Below the pieces are notes generated by a model. The model did not search any database. It saw only the letters and a program-made list of their open reading frames with translations, and was not told the origin of the DNA. From Vandammella animalimorsus (lineage in GTDB: Bacteria > Pseudomonadota > Gammaproteobacteria > Burkholderiales > Burkholderiaceae_C), in assembly GCF_002285265.1 (NCBI RefSeq), contig NZ_NSJB01000010.1:1-64000 (forward strand): DNA of 64,000 nt. Direction: 5' to 3'. Shown one piece after another: positions 39,372 through 48,421 of the stretch. The position numbers and the translations under genes were made by a program. The first letter of the stretch is position 1, and each line of letters opens with the position of its first letter.

Positions 39372-40520
39372 ATGCACACCACCCCTCGGAAAATTCTTTT
39401 GGCCGTCACCGGCATATCGCCACAGGTCGTGACCGAAACCCTTTATGCACTGAGCCAGCAGGCGCCAGAGCACGCCTTCATCCCGACCGAGGTGCATCTG
39501 GTCACCACCCAGACCGGCAAGAAAATCGCCATGGAAGGCCTGCTTGAAAAGGGCCATTTCCAAGCGCTTTTGCAGGACTATCCGCAACTCGGCCAGCCCC
39601 GCTTTGACGAAAGCCACATCCACGTCATCCGCGACAGCGCCGGCCAGCCGCTGGACGACATCACCAGCGAAGAAGAAAACACCCAGGCCGCCAACACCAT
39701 CACCCAATTGATGGCGGACTTGACCAGTGATGCGCAATCCGCCCTGCACGTTTCCATCTCCGGCGGGCGCAAGACCATGGGTTTCTTTGTCGGCTATGCC
39801 TTCTCCCTGTTTGCGCGGCCCCAGGATCAACTCTCCCACGTGCTGGTTTCCAGCCCGTTCGAGAGCCAGCCGCAATTCTTCTTCCCGCCTGCACAACCGC
39901 GCACACTGCGTATCAACAGCACCGACGTCAGCACCGCCAACGCCCATATCACCCTGGCGGCCATTCCCATCGTTCGGCTGCGCCACGGCCAGCCTCAGGC
40001 CCTGCTTGAAGGCAAAGCCAGCTACAGCGACACCGTGGCCGCCATTCAGGAAAGCCTCGACCCGCCCCGCCTGATCATCGATTTGCGCAGCCAAGAAGTC
40101 ATTTGCGACAAAACACAATTCCCTCTCCCCCCTCGTGAGCTCGCCTGGCTAACCTGGTGGGCCCAATTGAACTCCGAAGGAATCTATCCAACCCGAGCAG
40201 ATTTCCTCAGAAAAGATGAACTGCGCAATTCCTTTCTAGAAATCTACAAACAAGTCCTTGGCATCAAGGATCCTCAGAAATTCAAAGAATATTTGGAAGA
40301 ACAAAAGGTAAAGCATGGCACAAGCCTGTTTAAGCTCCTGCAAGACGATGCCCCGGAAGACCACAAAAAACAGTTTGACACACTCAACTCAAAATTGAAA
40401 AATCACATCAAAAAACAACTTCCGATTGGCTGGGAAAAATACGCTCCAAAAAATATTAGCAAAGCCTACAGACTACCCATCTCAAAAGAGAGCATCACCA
40501 TCATCTGGCCTGATTTTTAA
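39372..40520 (+). CDS. NE0113-family CRISPR CARF protein, copy 2
   Basis: 382 residues. RKILLAVTGISPQVVTETLY and SISGGRKTMGFFVGYAFSLF parallel copy 1. The C-terminus (after residue about 240) begins LPPRELAWLTWW, resembling the winged-helix-like part of this family, and differs from copy 1. From about 40100 the base composition becomes AT-rich and Lys/Asn/Ile-rich, unlike the first two thirds, which suggests a swapped C-terminal segment. Last gene before the operon terminator. Confidence 0.84.
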   Translation: MHTTPRKILLAVTGISPQVVTETLYALSQQAPEHAFIPTEVHLVTTQTGKKIAMEGLLEKGHFQALLQDYPQLGQPRFDESHIHVIRDSAGQPLDDITSEEENTQAANTITQLMADLTSDAQSALHVSISGGRKTMGFFVGYAFSLFARPQDQLSHVLVSSPFESQPQFFFPPAQPRTLRINSTDVSTANAHITLAAIPIVRLRHGQPQALLEGKASYSDTVAAIQESLDPPRLIIDLRSQEVICDKTQFPLPPRELAWLTWWAQLNSEGIYPTRADFLRKDELRNSFLEIYKQVLGIKDPQKFKEYLEEQKVKHGTSLFKLLQDDAPEDHKKQFDTLNSKLKNHIKKQLPIGWEKYAPKNISKAYRLPISKESITIIWPDF

Positions 40521-40537
40521 TCTTCATCCCCCCCTGC

Positions 40538-40575
40538 AAAAACCACGCCGCACCATGTATGCCGCGTGGTTTTTT
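40538..40575 (+). terminator. Terminator of the cmr operon
   Basis: AAAAACCACGC and GCGTGGTTTTTT form an 11-bp stem with a loop of about 15 bases and a T run, 17 bases after the stop of the second NE0113-family gene. Confidence 0.85.
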
Positions 40576-40593
40576 ATTCAACCCTAAAACCAT

Positions 40594-41331
40594 CGGCAAG
40601 CTTACGAAACTTGAAATCAATACAGACGGCACAGATACTTCGACCCAGGCAAAAGAAAGGAAAACACCCTATTCGGCAAGCTTACAAACATTGAAACCAG
40701 CGCATTCAAGGCAGATACTTCGATTCAGAACGCAGCAATGCACAGGATGCAGCAAGGACCTGAACAGGCATTTCAAGAAACCACCCATTCCGGCAAGCTT
40801 ACGAAACTTGAAACCAATACAGACGGCGCAGATACTTCGACCCAGGCAAAAGAAAGGAAAACACCCCATTCGGCAAGCTTACGAACATTGAAACCAGCGC
40901 ATTAAAGGCAGATACTTCGATTCAGAACGCAGCAATGCACAGGATGCAGCAAGGACCTGAACAGGCATTTCAAGAAACCACCCATTCCGGCAAGCTTACG
41001 AAACTTGAAACCAATACAGACGGCGCAGATACTTCGACCCAGGCAAAAGAAAGGAAAACACCCCATTCGGCAAGCTTACGAACATTGAAACCAGCGCATT
41101 AAAGGCAGATACTTCGATTCAGAACGCAGCAATGCACAGGATGCAGCAAGGACCTGAACAGGCATTTCAAGAAACCACCCATTCCGGCAAGCTTACGAAA
41201 CTTGAAACCAATACAGACGGCGCAGATACTTCGATTCAGGCAAAAGAAAGGAAAACACTCCCCATTCAGCAAGCTTACGAACATTGAAATTAATACTGTC
41301 AAGCTCAATACTTCGCCCCAGGCCGTAACAG
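40594..41331. repeat. 197-bp satellite repeat (three full units plus a partial)
   Basis: Units start with CGGCAAGCTTACGAAACTTG at 40594, 40791, 40988 and 41185, spaced exactly 197 bp. Each unit contains a second, diverged copy of its own first ~55 bases (starting 80 bp in, with GATACTTCGATTCAGAACGC), so the basic motif occurs about eight times. Because 197 is not a multiple of three, frames shift between units and coding is unlikely. It is more AT-rich than its surroundings. No hairpin array or CRISPR-like spacing; function unknown. Confidence 0.9.
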
Positions 41332-41376
41332 GAAAAACGCATCTTTCAAGCCAACTTCAATTCACAGGAGATTTCC

Positions 41377-41457
41377 ATGGATTTCATCACCACCGCCCTC
41401 AAAGTCGTCCTCGCCGTCCTGGAGCAAGCCCAGCGTCAGTCCGAGGGAAAAAACTGA
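41377..41457 (+). CDS. Micropeptide gene, divergent first copy
   Basis: 26 residues beginning MDFITTALKVVLAVLEQAQR and ending QSEGKN. ACAGGAG sits six to eight bases before the ATG. The pattern M-(D/N)-(F/Y)-(I/V)-T-x-A-L...QSE-x-KN is shared with the three copies downstream, so it is a paralogue shortened by seven residues. The N-terminal 16 residues could form a short amphipathic or membrane-seeking helix. No known family is recognised. Confidence 0.65.
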   Translation: MDFITTALKVVLAVLEQAQRQSEGKN

Positions 41458-41608
41458 GGGCCTGAGCCCCGCGCCCAACGTGGCGCCGGCTGCTGCAAGG
41501 CGGCCCAAACTGCACCGCTGCCACCGGCAGCGCATGGCGGACACCGGACAGACACCGCCACAACAACTGCTCCAGCCACTTACCAACAAACCTGTTAAGG
41601 AGATCTTC

Positions 41609-41710
41609 ATGAACTACGTCACCATCGCCCTCGCCGCCGCCCTCGCCGCCCTGACCGAAGCCCTCCGCCAGGCCTCCGCAGCCCAAAACCAGTCCGAGGA
41701 AAAAAACTGA
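41609..41710 (+). CDS. Micropeptide gene, tandem copy 1
   Basis: 33 residues: MNYVTIALAAALAALTEALR, then QASAAQNQSEEKN. The ribosome site TTAAGGAGATCTTC before the ATG is near perfect, which favours this start over an in-frame GTG 129 bases upstream. A hydrophobic/alanine-rich helix (residues 4–21) is followed by a polar charged tail. Encoded on one unit of an exact 253-bp tandem repeat. The layout recalls the Ldr repeats of E. coli (tandem small toxic peptides), but no sequence similarity is claimed. Confidence 0.65.
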   Translation: MNYVTIALAAALAALTEALRQASAAQNQSEEKN

Positions 41711-41861
41711 GGGCCTGAGCCCCGCGCCCAACGTGGCGCCGGCTGCTGCAAAGCGGCCCAAACTGCACCGCTGCCACCGGCAGCGCATGGCGGACACCGG
41801 ACAGATACCGCCACAACAACTGCTCCAGCCACTTACCAACAAACCTGTTAAGGAGATCTTC

Positions 41862-41963
41862 ATGAACTACGTCACCATCGCCCTCGCCGCCGCCCTCGCC
41901 GCCCTGACCGAAGCCCTCCGCCAGGCCTCCGCAGCCCAAAACCAGTCCGAGGAAAAAAACTGA
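41862..41963 (+). CDS. Micropeptide gene, tandem copy 2
   Basis: Same peptide and ribosome site as the copy at 41609, exactly 253 bp further on. The nucleotide sequence of the gene appears identical, so the duplication is recent or kept uniform by gene conversion. Confidence 0.65.
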   Translation: MNYVTIALAAALAALTEALRQASAAQNQSEEKN

Positions 41964-42114
41964 GGGCCTGAGCCCCGCGCCCAACGTGGCGCCGGCTGCT
42001 GCAAAGCGGCCCAAACTGCACCGCTGCCACCGGCAGCGCATGGCGGACACCGGACAGATACCGCCACAACAACTGCTCCAGCCACTTACCAACAAACCTG
42101 TTAAGGAGATCTTC

Positions 42115-42216
42115 ATGAACTACGTCACCATCGCCCTCGCCGCCGCCCTCGCCGCCCTGACCGAAGCCCTCCGCCAGGCCTCCGCAGCCCAAAACCAGTC
42201 CGAGGAAAAAAACTGA
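42115..42216 (+). CDS. Micropeptide gene, tandem copy 3
   Basis: Same peptide and ribosome site again, 253 bp after copy 2. After this gene the inter-gene segment occurs once more (to about 42328) and then leads into the 87-residue membrane-protein gene instead of a fourth identical micropeptide. Confidence 0.65.
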   Translation: MNYVTIALAAALAALTEALRQASAAQNQSEEKN

Positions 42217-42370
42217 GGGCCTGAGCCCCGCGCCCAACGTGGCGCCGGCTGCTGCAAGGCGGCCCAAACTGCACCGCTGCCACCGGCAGCGCATGGCGGA
42301 CACCGGACAGACACCGCCACAACAACTGTTCACACCAAACCCATCCACCCCCACGTGAAGGACATCCAAT

Positions 42371-42634
42371 ATGGCAATCGAAAAAGCTGTTTTCATCGGC
42401 CTGGCTGGCGAAAAACTCTCCCGCACCATCACCGGCACCAAAGAAGTCAGCGCAGGCCGCAGCGTCGTCGCGGCGGGCTCTGGCGCCCTGTTGGGTGCCA
42501 CCGCCACCGGTTCCGTCGTCGTCGCAGCCTCCGCCATCGGCGCAGGTGCGCTGGCCACTGCAGCCGCGCCCGTGGTCGTCCCCGTCGCCGCTGTCGCAGG
42601 CGCCGTCAGCTTCATCCGCAGCCTCTGGGACTAG
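42371..42634 (+). CDS. 87-residue Gly/Ala-rich membrane protein
   Basis: Begins MAIEKAVFIGLAGEKLSRTI and has GSGALLGATATGSV, ASAIGAGALATAAAP and PVVVPVAAVAGAVSF, i.e. two or three hydrophobic glycine-zipper-like segments, ending FIRSLWD. GAAGGACAT precedes the ATG. Such composition fits a small pore-forming or holin-like membrane protein, but no family is recognised. It follows the micropeptide repeats and precedes the DUF1887 nuclease gene, all on the same strand. Confidence 0.65.
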   Translation: MAIEKAVFIGLAGEKLSRTITGTKEVSAGRSVVAAGSGALLGATATGSVVVAASAIGAGALATAAAPVVVPVAAVAGAVSFIRSLWD

Positions 42635-42748
42635 GCCCACTCGCCCCCTGCACCACCCCACCCAAGCGACACAACCGGCCGGCCATGGGCAGCACCCCAT
42701 GCCCTTTTGACCGCTGCCCTCCCCAATGCAATATCTTCATACCAGACC

Positions 42749-43906
42749 ATGAACCACCACCCAGCCGCCACCGTCCACGTCTGCATCGCTACAGGCCAGA
42801 ATGCCGCCAACCTCATCCCGCTCAAGCAGCTGCAGGCCAAACACGTGCTCATTCTGGAAACCCCGGACATGAAGGCCAAAGGCAGCGGCAAAAACCTGCA
42901 ACACGCCCTGCCCAAGGATGTGCAGGCCGAGCGCATTGACTTCGATGACAGCAGCCCGCAAAGCATCGTGGAAAGCGCAGCCCACCTGGTTGAAGAGAAG
43001 CTCGACGGCCGGCACACCATCCTCCACATCACCGGCGGCCCCAAGCTCATGGTGCTGGCCTTGCAGGACCAACTCAAAATGGTCGAAGCCGGCACGGGCA
43101 CGCTGCAGCTCGTTTACGCCGACACCTTCAAGCAAAAACTCGACTGGTACAGCCCCGATGGCCGCACCAACCAGCAGGACATGCAAGATGTGCTCACGCT
43201 GCAGGACCAGTTTCTGCTGCAGGGTTACCGCACCGCCAGCGACACCCGACCCCAGACCGCCTGGGAGCAGGTTCTCAAACGCCAAGGCATGACCCGCATC
43301 CTGGCCCAGCAGGCCCCCGGGCTCACCGCCGGGGCCCTGCGCGCTCTGACCGCCACTGCCAGCCAAGCCACGCTGCAGGCGCAGTTTCACCACCCTCCCT
43401 CCAGGGCATTGGCCAATATCCTGCGTGAAGCCCATCGCCACGGCCTGCTGCACTGGAGCGAGCACGAACCCATGCAAGTCCAATTCACCAGCCGGGACGA
43501 CGCCCGGTACTTTGCCGGTCTCTGGCTAGAAGAACACGCCTTCCTGCAGCTGGACAGCCATTTCAAGGATGGGCAATACGCCATGAGCGTAAAAATCGAG
43601 CGCCACAGCAAAGGCCAAAGCACCCCCAACGAGCTTGACGGCATCGTCGTCCACCGCAATCGCACCCTGCTGCTCGAATGCAAAACCGGCAAACAAAACG
43701 AAGCCGATGCCCGCGACGCCCTCTACAAGCTTGGCCAGCTGCGCAACGAAATCGGCGGGGCTGCCGGCCAGGCGCTCTACCTCAGCATTCACCCCATCAC
43801 ACCCGCCAGCAAAACCCGCGCCAGGGACTTGCGCATCAGCGTACTTGATGGCCCCGGCATCACCCAGCTCGGCGATTTTCTGCGCGCATGGCGTGATGGC
43901 GCGTAA
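42749..43906 (+). CDS. DUF1887 CARF nuclease (Card1/Can2-like)
   Basis: 385 residues. The N-terminal CARF-like domain (about 1–150) shows HVCIATGQNAANLIPL and ILHITGGPKLMVLAL. The C-terminal restriction-type domain has ELDGIVV (Glu295, Asp297) and LLLECKTGK (Glu310, Lys312), the PD-(D/E)xK pattern, with complete active-site residues. Known relatives are activated by cyclic tetra-adenylate to nick DNA and/or cut RNA. An in-frame TTG at 42707 is a longer alternative start. It lies immediately upstream of the CRISPR leader. Confidence 0.88.
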   Translation: MNHHPAATVHVCIATGQNAANLIPLKQLQAKHVLILETPDMKAKGSGKNLQHALPKDVQAERIDFDDSSPQSIVESAAHLVEEKLDGRHTILHITGGPKLMVLALQDQLKMVEAGTGTLQLVYADTFKQKLDWYSPDGRTNQQDMQDVLTLQDQFLLQGYRTASDTRPQTAWEQVLKRQGMTRILAQQAPGLTAGALRALTATASQATLQAQFHHPPSRALANILREAHRHGLLHWSEHEPMQVQFTSRDDARYFAGLWLEEHAFLQLDSHFKDGQYAMSVKIERHSKGQSTPNELDGIVVHRNRTLLLECKTGKQNEADARDALYKLGQLRNEIGGAAGQALYLSIHPITPASKTRARDLRISVLDGPGITQLGDFLRAWRDGA

Positions 43907-44147
43907 TGGGAAATGAAAAACACATGCAGCACAAGGGCGGCGCGCCGCCCAGGTAATGCAGGACATGCGGGAAAATCCCGACCTCCCGCCACTGCCGCGC
44001 AGCACCGGCTTTGATTTTTTCGACGTGATTTGGCCTACAATCTGGCCTTGCCGTATGCCACACATAAACACAGGTTTGCTCACCCTGCAAAAAATTCATC
44101 ACAGCGCTGGCAAGTGCTTGATCAATAAAGGTTTTTAACGGTTTACG
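43907..44147 (+). promoter_or_regulatory. CRISPR leader
   Basis: 241 bp between the DUF1887 gene and the first repeat. The right half is AT-rich (CAATAAAGGTTTTTAACGG just before repeat 1), as leaders are. TTGATT (44011) and TACAAT (44036) could be –35 and –10 elements but are 19 bases apart. Orientation is supported by the degenerate repeat at the other end of the array and by the repeat's 3' end ATTAAGAC. Confidence 0.7.
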
Positions 44148-47100
44148 GTCTCGAGACCACCCTGATATCAAAGGGATTAAGACCTTCAGGGCTTTTCCGA
44201 GGGTTCGACCCAGTTGGTCTCGAGACCACCCTGATATCAAAGGGATTAAGACCACGATCACACCACTCCTTGGCAAGCTAGTTATGTCTCGAGACCACCC
44301 TGATATCAAAGGGATTAAGACCCCGGCGTGCAAGAGGCATCGGCCGCCACACGCGGTCTCGAGACCACCCTGATATCAAAGGGATTAAGACTTCAGCTCT
44401 TGGCGCTTTTCGCGATACGCTTGGGTCTCGAGACCACCCTGATATCAAAGGGATTAAGACGGTCAGATAGTGACTGCTTGCTGCGCGCCCCAAGTCTCGA
44501 GACCACCCTGATATCAAAGGGATTAAGACCCAGCATCTCATCGCAGATGAGCAGCTTGCCTTCGTCTCGAGACCACCCTGATATCAAAGGGATTAAGACA
44601 CCGTGGTCATCTACGACGACCATGGCAAGTTCGTCTCGAGACCACCCTGATATCAAAGGGATTAAGACGAGCCACTTGTGCACAGGTGGCATCTTTGATG
44701 GGTCTCGAGACCACCCTGATATCAAAGGGATTAAGACGTTCTTGCGCAGCTCGGCTTGGCGGGCGATTCGGTCTCGAGACCACCCTGATATCAAAGGGAT
44801 TAAGACCGACATTGCCGCACGCCATGGACAATGAATTGGTCTCGAGACCACCCTGATATCAAAGGGATTAAGACACCGTGGTCATCTACGACGACCATGG
44901 CAAGTTCGTCTCGAGACCACCCTGATATCAAAGGGATTAAGACTTGGATGCGGTCATGTAGAGCATAGACAAAGAGTCTCGAGACCACCCTGATATCAAA
45001 GGGATTAAGACGAAGTGCGCGTTCTGGATTGGCCGCGCGGTGGTGTCTCGAGACCACCCTGATATCAAAGGGATTAAGACATCGTAGCTTTGCCCAATAC
45101 CTCCATCACTGAAGTCTCGAGACCACCCTGATATCAAAGGGATTAAGACCTTTCGAGTGTGTTGGTTGAGATGAAGTGTTTAGTCTCGAGACCACCCTGA
45201 TATCAAAGGGATTAAGACCAAGGATTTCCCAACGCTCTTCGCGGCGTTGGCGTCTCGAGACCACCCTGATATCAAAGGGATTAAGACGGCAGTAACAGTG
45301 CGATCACTGTTGTTTCTTTGTCTCGAGACCACCCTGATATCAAAGGGATTAAGACGGTGATGCAGTCGTGCCATCGCCTTCAATGTGTCTCGAGACCACC
45401 CTGATATCAAAGGGATTAAGACCTCTTCGCACGTCTGGAGAGGTGAGGCGATTGGGTCTCGAGACCACCCTGATATCAAAGGGATTAAGACCCGTCATAG
45501 ACGGCGGGAAGTTTTTACTTGGTGTCTCGAGACCACCCTGATATCAAAGGGATTAAGACATCTTGCGCAACCTCGGTTACTACGGATTGGAGTCTCGAGA
45601 CCACCCTGATATCAAAGGGATTAAGACTCACCGAACTCAAGCTCTTTGAAGGAGGAGTCCGTCTCGAGACCACCCTGATATCAAAGGGATTAAGACGCCA
45701 GGGCGTCATAGGGGCTAGGCTGTCTAGGTCTCGAGACCACCCTGATATCAAAGGGATTAAGACGCAATCAAGAGAACGATTTACTCACCCATTGGTCTCG
45801 AGACCACCCTGATATCAAAGGGATTAAGACCCCTCTTCTTGGTCTGCAGCATCAGCGGCTTGCGTCTCGAGACCACCCTGATATCAAAGGGATTAAGACC
45901 TCATGGGCATCAGCGCCTTCTTGCGCGCCTACGTCTCGAGACCACCCTGATATCAAAGGGATTAAGACCTGCCCGTGCTGCACCATTGAGGATGGCGTGT
46001 CGTCTCGAGACCACCCTGATATCAAAGGGATTAAGACATCCCCGCCGATACTGACATCCTCGCGCGAGACGTCTCGAGACCACCCTGATATCAAAGGGAT
46101 TAAGACCACAGATTTGCACCGGCGCAACACGTTTGCTGGGTCTCGAGACCACCCTGATATCAAAGGGATTAAGACGTGATCATGATTTTCTCCTTAAAGA
46201 GGTTTGAGTCTCGAGACCACCCTGATATCAAAGGGATTAAGACTCGACAGTGCTGACGTGGGTTTCAATGCGTACTGTCTCGAGACCACCCTGATATCAA
46301 AGGGATTAAGACCCATCATGGAAGAGCTGCTGCGACGCAACTGCGGTCTCGAGACCACCCTGATATCAAAGGGATTAAGACCGGCGTCCAGCAACTGGAC
46401 GCTTTGGAGGATCTGTCTCGAGACCACCCTGATATCAAAGGGATTAAGACGTACTCATGTATTCTCCTTGGCTTTGGTGATGGTCTCGAGACCACCCTGA
46501 TATCAAAGGGATTAAGACTGAACTTTTCGCTCCTTGGTCTGTGGCAGTAGGGTCTCGAGACCACCCTGATATCAAAGGGATTAAGACCGATGGTCTTGTC
46601 GTCATCTGTTCCAGCTAAGAAGTCTCGAGACCACCCTGATATCAAAGGGATTAAGACAGGTCGGTCGAATCGTTATAGCGGTCGATGGCGTCTCGAGACC
46701 ACCCTGATATCAAAGGGATTAAGACGGAGAGGATGTCAGGCTGCCATTCGTGTAAAGTCTCGAGACCACCCTGATATCAAAGGGATTAAGACCGATTGCT
46801 GCTGCTGCTCTGGCAGTCTTGTCTGTCTCGAGACCACCCTGATATCAAAGGGATTAAGACTTCTCCAGCCACGCAGCTTTGTGAACGTTTTGGTCTCGAG
46901 ACCACCCTGATATCAAAGGGATTAAGACGCTAGAGGTAGTGTTGTCTTGGGCAGAAGCTGCGTCTCGAGACCACCCTGATATCAAAGGGATTAAGACCCA
47001 AATCGCCTTTACCCACCGCAGAGCGGACTGTCTCGAGACCACCCTGATATCAAAGGGATTAAGACCCTGAACGAGCCAGGCCCTGAAGCCGTCATCCGTC

Positions 47101-48369
47101 TCGAGACCACCCTGATATCAAAGGGATTAAGACTCTGAGAAACTTCGGATTGGGCGCGCGCTTGCCGTCTCGAGACCACCCTGATATCAAAGGGATTAAG
47201 ACCTTTTATTTCGATCCTAATCGAAAAGACCAAGTGTCTCGAGACCACCCTGATATCAAAGGGATTAAGACGAATTCGCCTTCTGGCAGTTGCTCAATGC
47301 TTTCGTCTCGAGACCACCCTGATATCAAAGGGATTAAGACCCATTTGGTTGGATGGGTCAAAACACTGTTATTGTCTCGAGACCACCCTGATATCAAAGG
47401 GATTAAGACAGCAGCAATGCGACCTGCGGTTTGAACTTTAGGTCTCGAGACCACCCTGATATCAAAGGGATTAAGACACAAGCTTGGCGACTTTCTTGCC
47501 AAGGATCTGAGTCTCGAGACCACCCTGATATCAAAGGGATTAAGACCCAGCAGCCCTTGCCCTGCTGGCACAGGGCTTGGTCTCGAGACCACCCTGATAT
47601 CAAAGGGATTAAGACGTGGTCTTTGACGTGTCTTTGGATCTCTTGGAGTCTCGAGACCACCCTGATATCAAAGGGATTAAGACCGTACCTGATGACGTGA
47701 TTCAAAACGTCGAGAAAGTCTCGAGACCACCCTGATATCAAAGGGATTAAGACTTGTAACCCTTTTCGGAGTTACGGAAGCTGTAAAGTCTCGAGACCAC
47801 CCTGATATCAAAGGGATTAAGACGAATTTTCGAAGTCCTTGACGGAGATTTCCGGTCTCGAGACCACCCTGATATCAAAGGGATTAAGACATGAATCTAG
47901 TGACGACATCCAGTCTCTAGAAAGTCTCGAGACCACCCTGATATCAAAGGGATTAAGACTAGGTATCTACAATCGCAACATCGAAGGCATTAGTCTCGAG
48001 ACCACCCTGATATCAAAGGGATTAAGACCTGGGTTTAGGTCGGTATTGGCTAACCATGCGGTCTCGAGACCACCCTGATATCAAAGGGATTAAGACCGGT
48101 AAGTTTTCCCGCCAACGACCAATTCGGCGTCTCGAGACCACCCTGATATCAAAGGGATTAAGACGCCCGACTGGATCCGCGTCAAGGCCGCCTCGCGTCT
48201 CGAGACCACCCTGATATCAAAGGGATTAAGACCAAAGCAACTGCACAACCAATGCGAGTGTTAACGTCTCGAGACCACCCTGATATCAAAGGGATTAAGA
48301 CGAAATCGATGGACGTTTTGAGAGGTCGGTATAGTCTCGAGACCACCCTGATATCAAAGGGATTAAAAC
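44148..48369 (+). CRISPR. Type III CRISPR array, 62 repeats and 61 spacers
   Basis: 36-base repeats begin GTCTCGAGACCACCCTGATA and end TCAAAGGGATTAAGAC. Spacers are 31–34 bases. The first ten bases are a perfect palindrome, and CCCT/AGGG flank GATATC in the middle, so the repeat can fold. The 3' end ATTAAGAC fits a type III 5' handle. All repeats I read are identical except the last (48334–48369), which ends AAAAC; this marks the trailer end on the right. The spacer at 44600–44632 is identical to that at 44875–44907. crRNAs are read from the plus strand, the same as the cas genes. Confidence 0.98.
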
Positions 48370-48421
48370 TCCACGCGGCAGATTCATGACCGGTTTTGAT
48401 TCAAGACCAAGGGAGCGCGAC

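Larger units (their letters stand above)
41458..42328 (+). repeat. 253-bp tandem repeats carrying micropeptide genes
   Basis: Units run 41458–41710, 41711–41963 and 41964–42216, with a partial unit to 42328. Each begins GGGCCTGAGCCCCGCGCCCA after a stop codon and ends with a 33-codon gene. The ~113-base first part is present four times. It can fold locally (GCTGCC-ACC-GGCAGC; GGCGG…CCGCC), so it may be a structured leader or antisense/regulatory RNA region. Only a few substitutions separate units. Confidence 0.9.

Noticed and set aside
40559-41308. Short open frames within the 197-bp satellite, including a Cys-rich minus-strand peptide
   Set aside because: The repeat period is not a multiple of three and frames shift between units; no ribosome sites.
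40594-41331. Satellite as a second CRISPR array or a retron msr/msd
   Set aside because: No short repeat–spacer structure, and no reverse transcriptase gene nearby.
41480-41710. 76-residue version of the micropeptide starting at an upstream GTG
   Set aside because: The internal ATG has a near-perfect ribosome site, and the divergent first copy does not share the extension.
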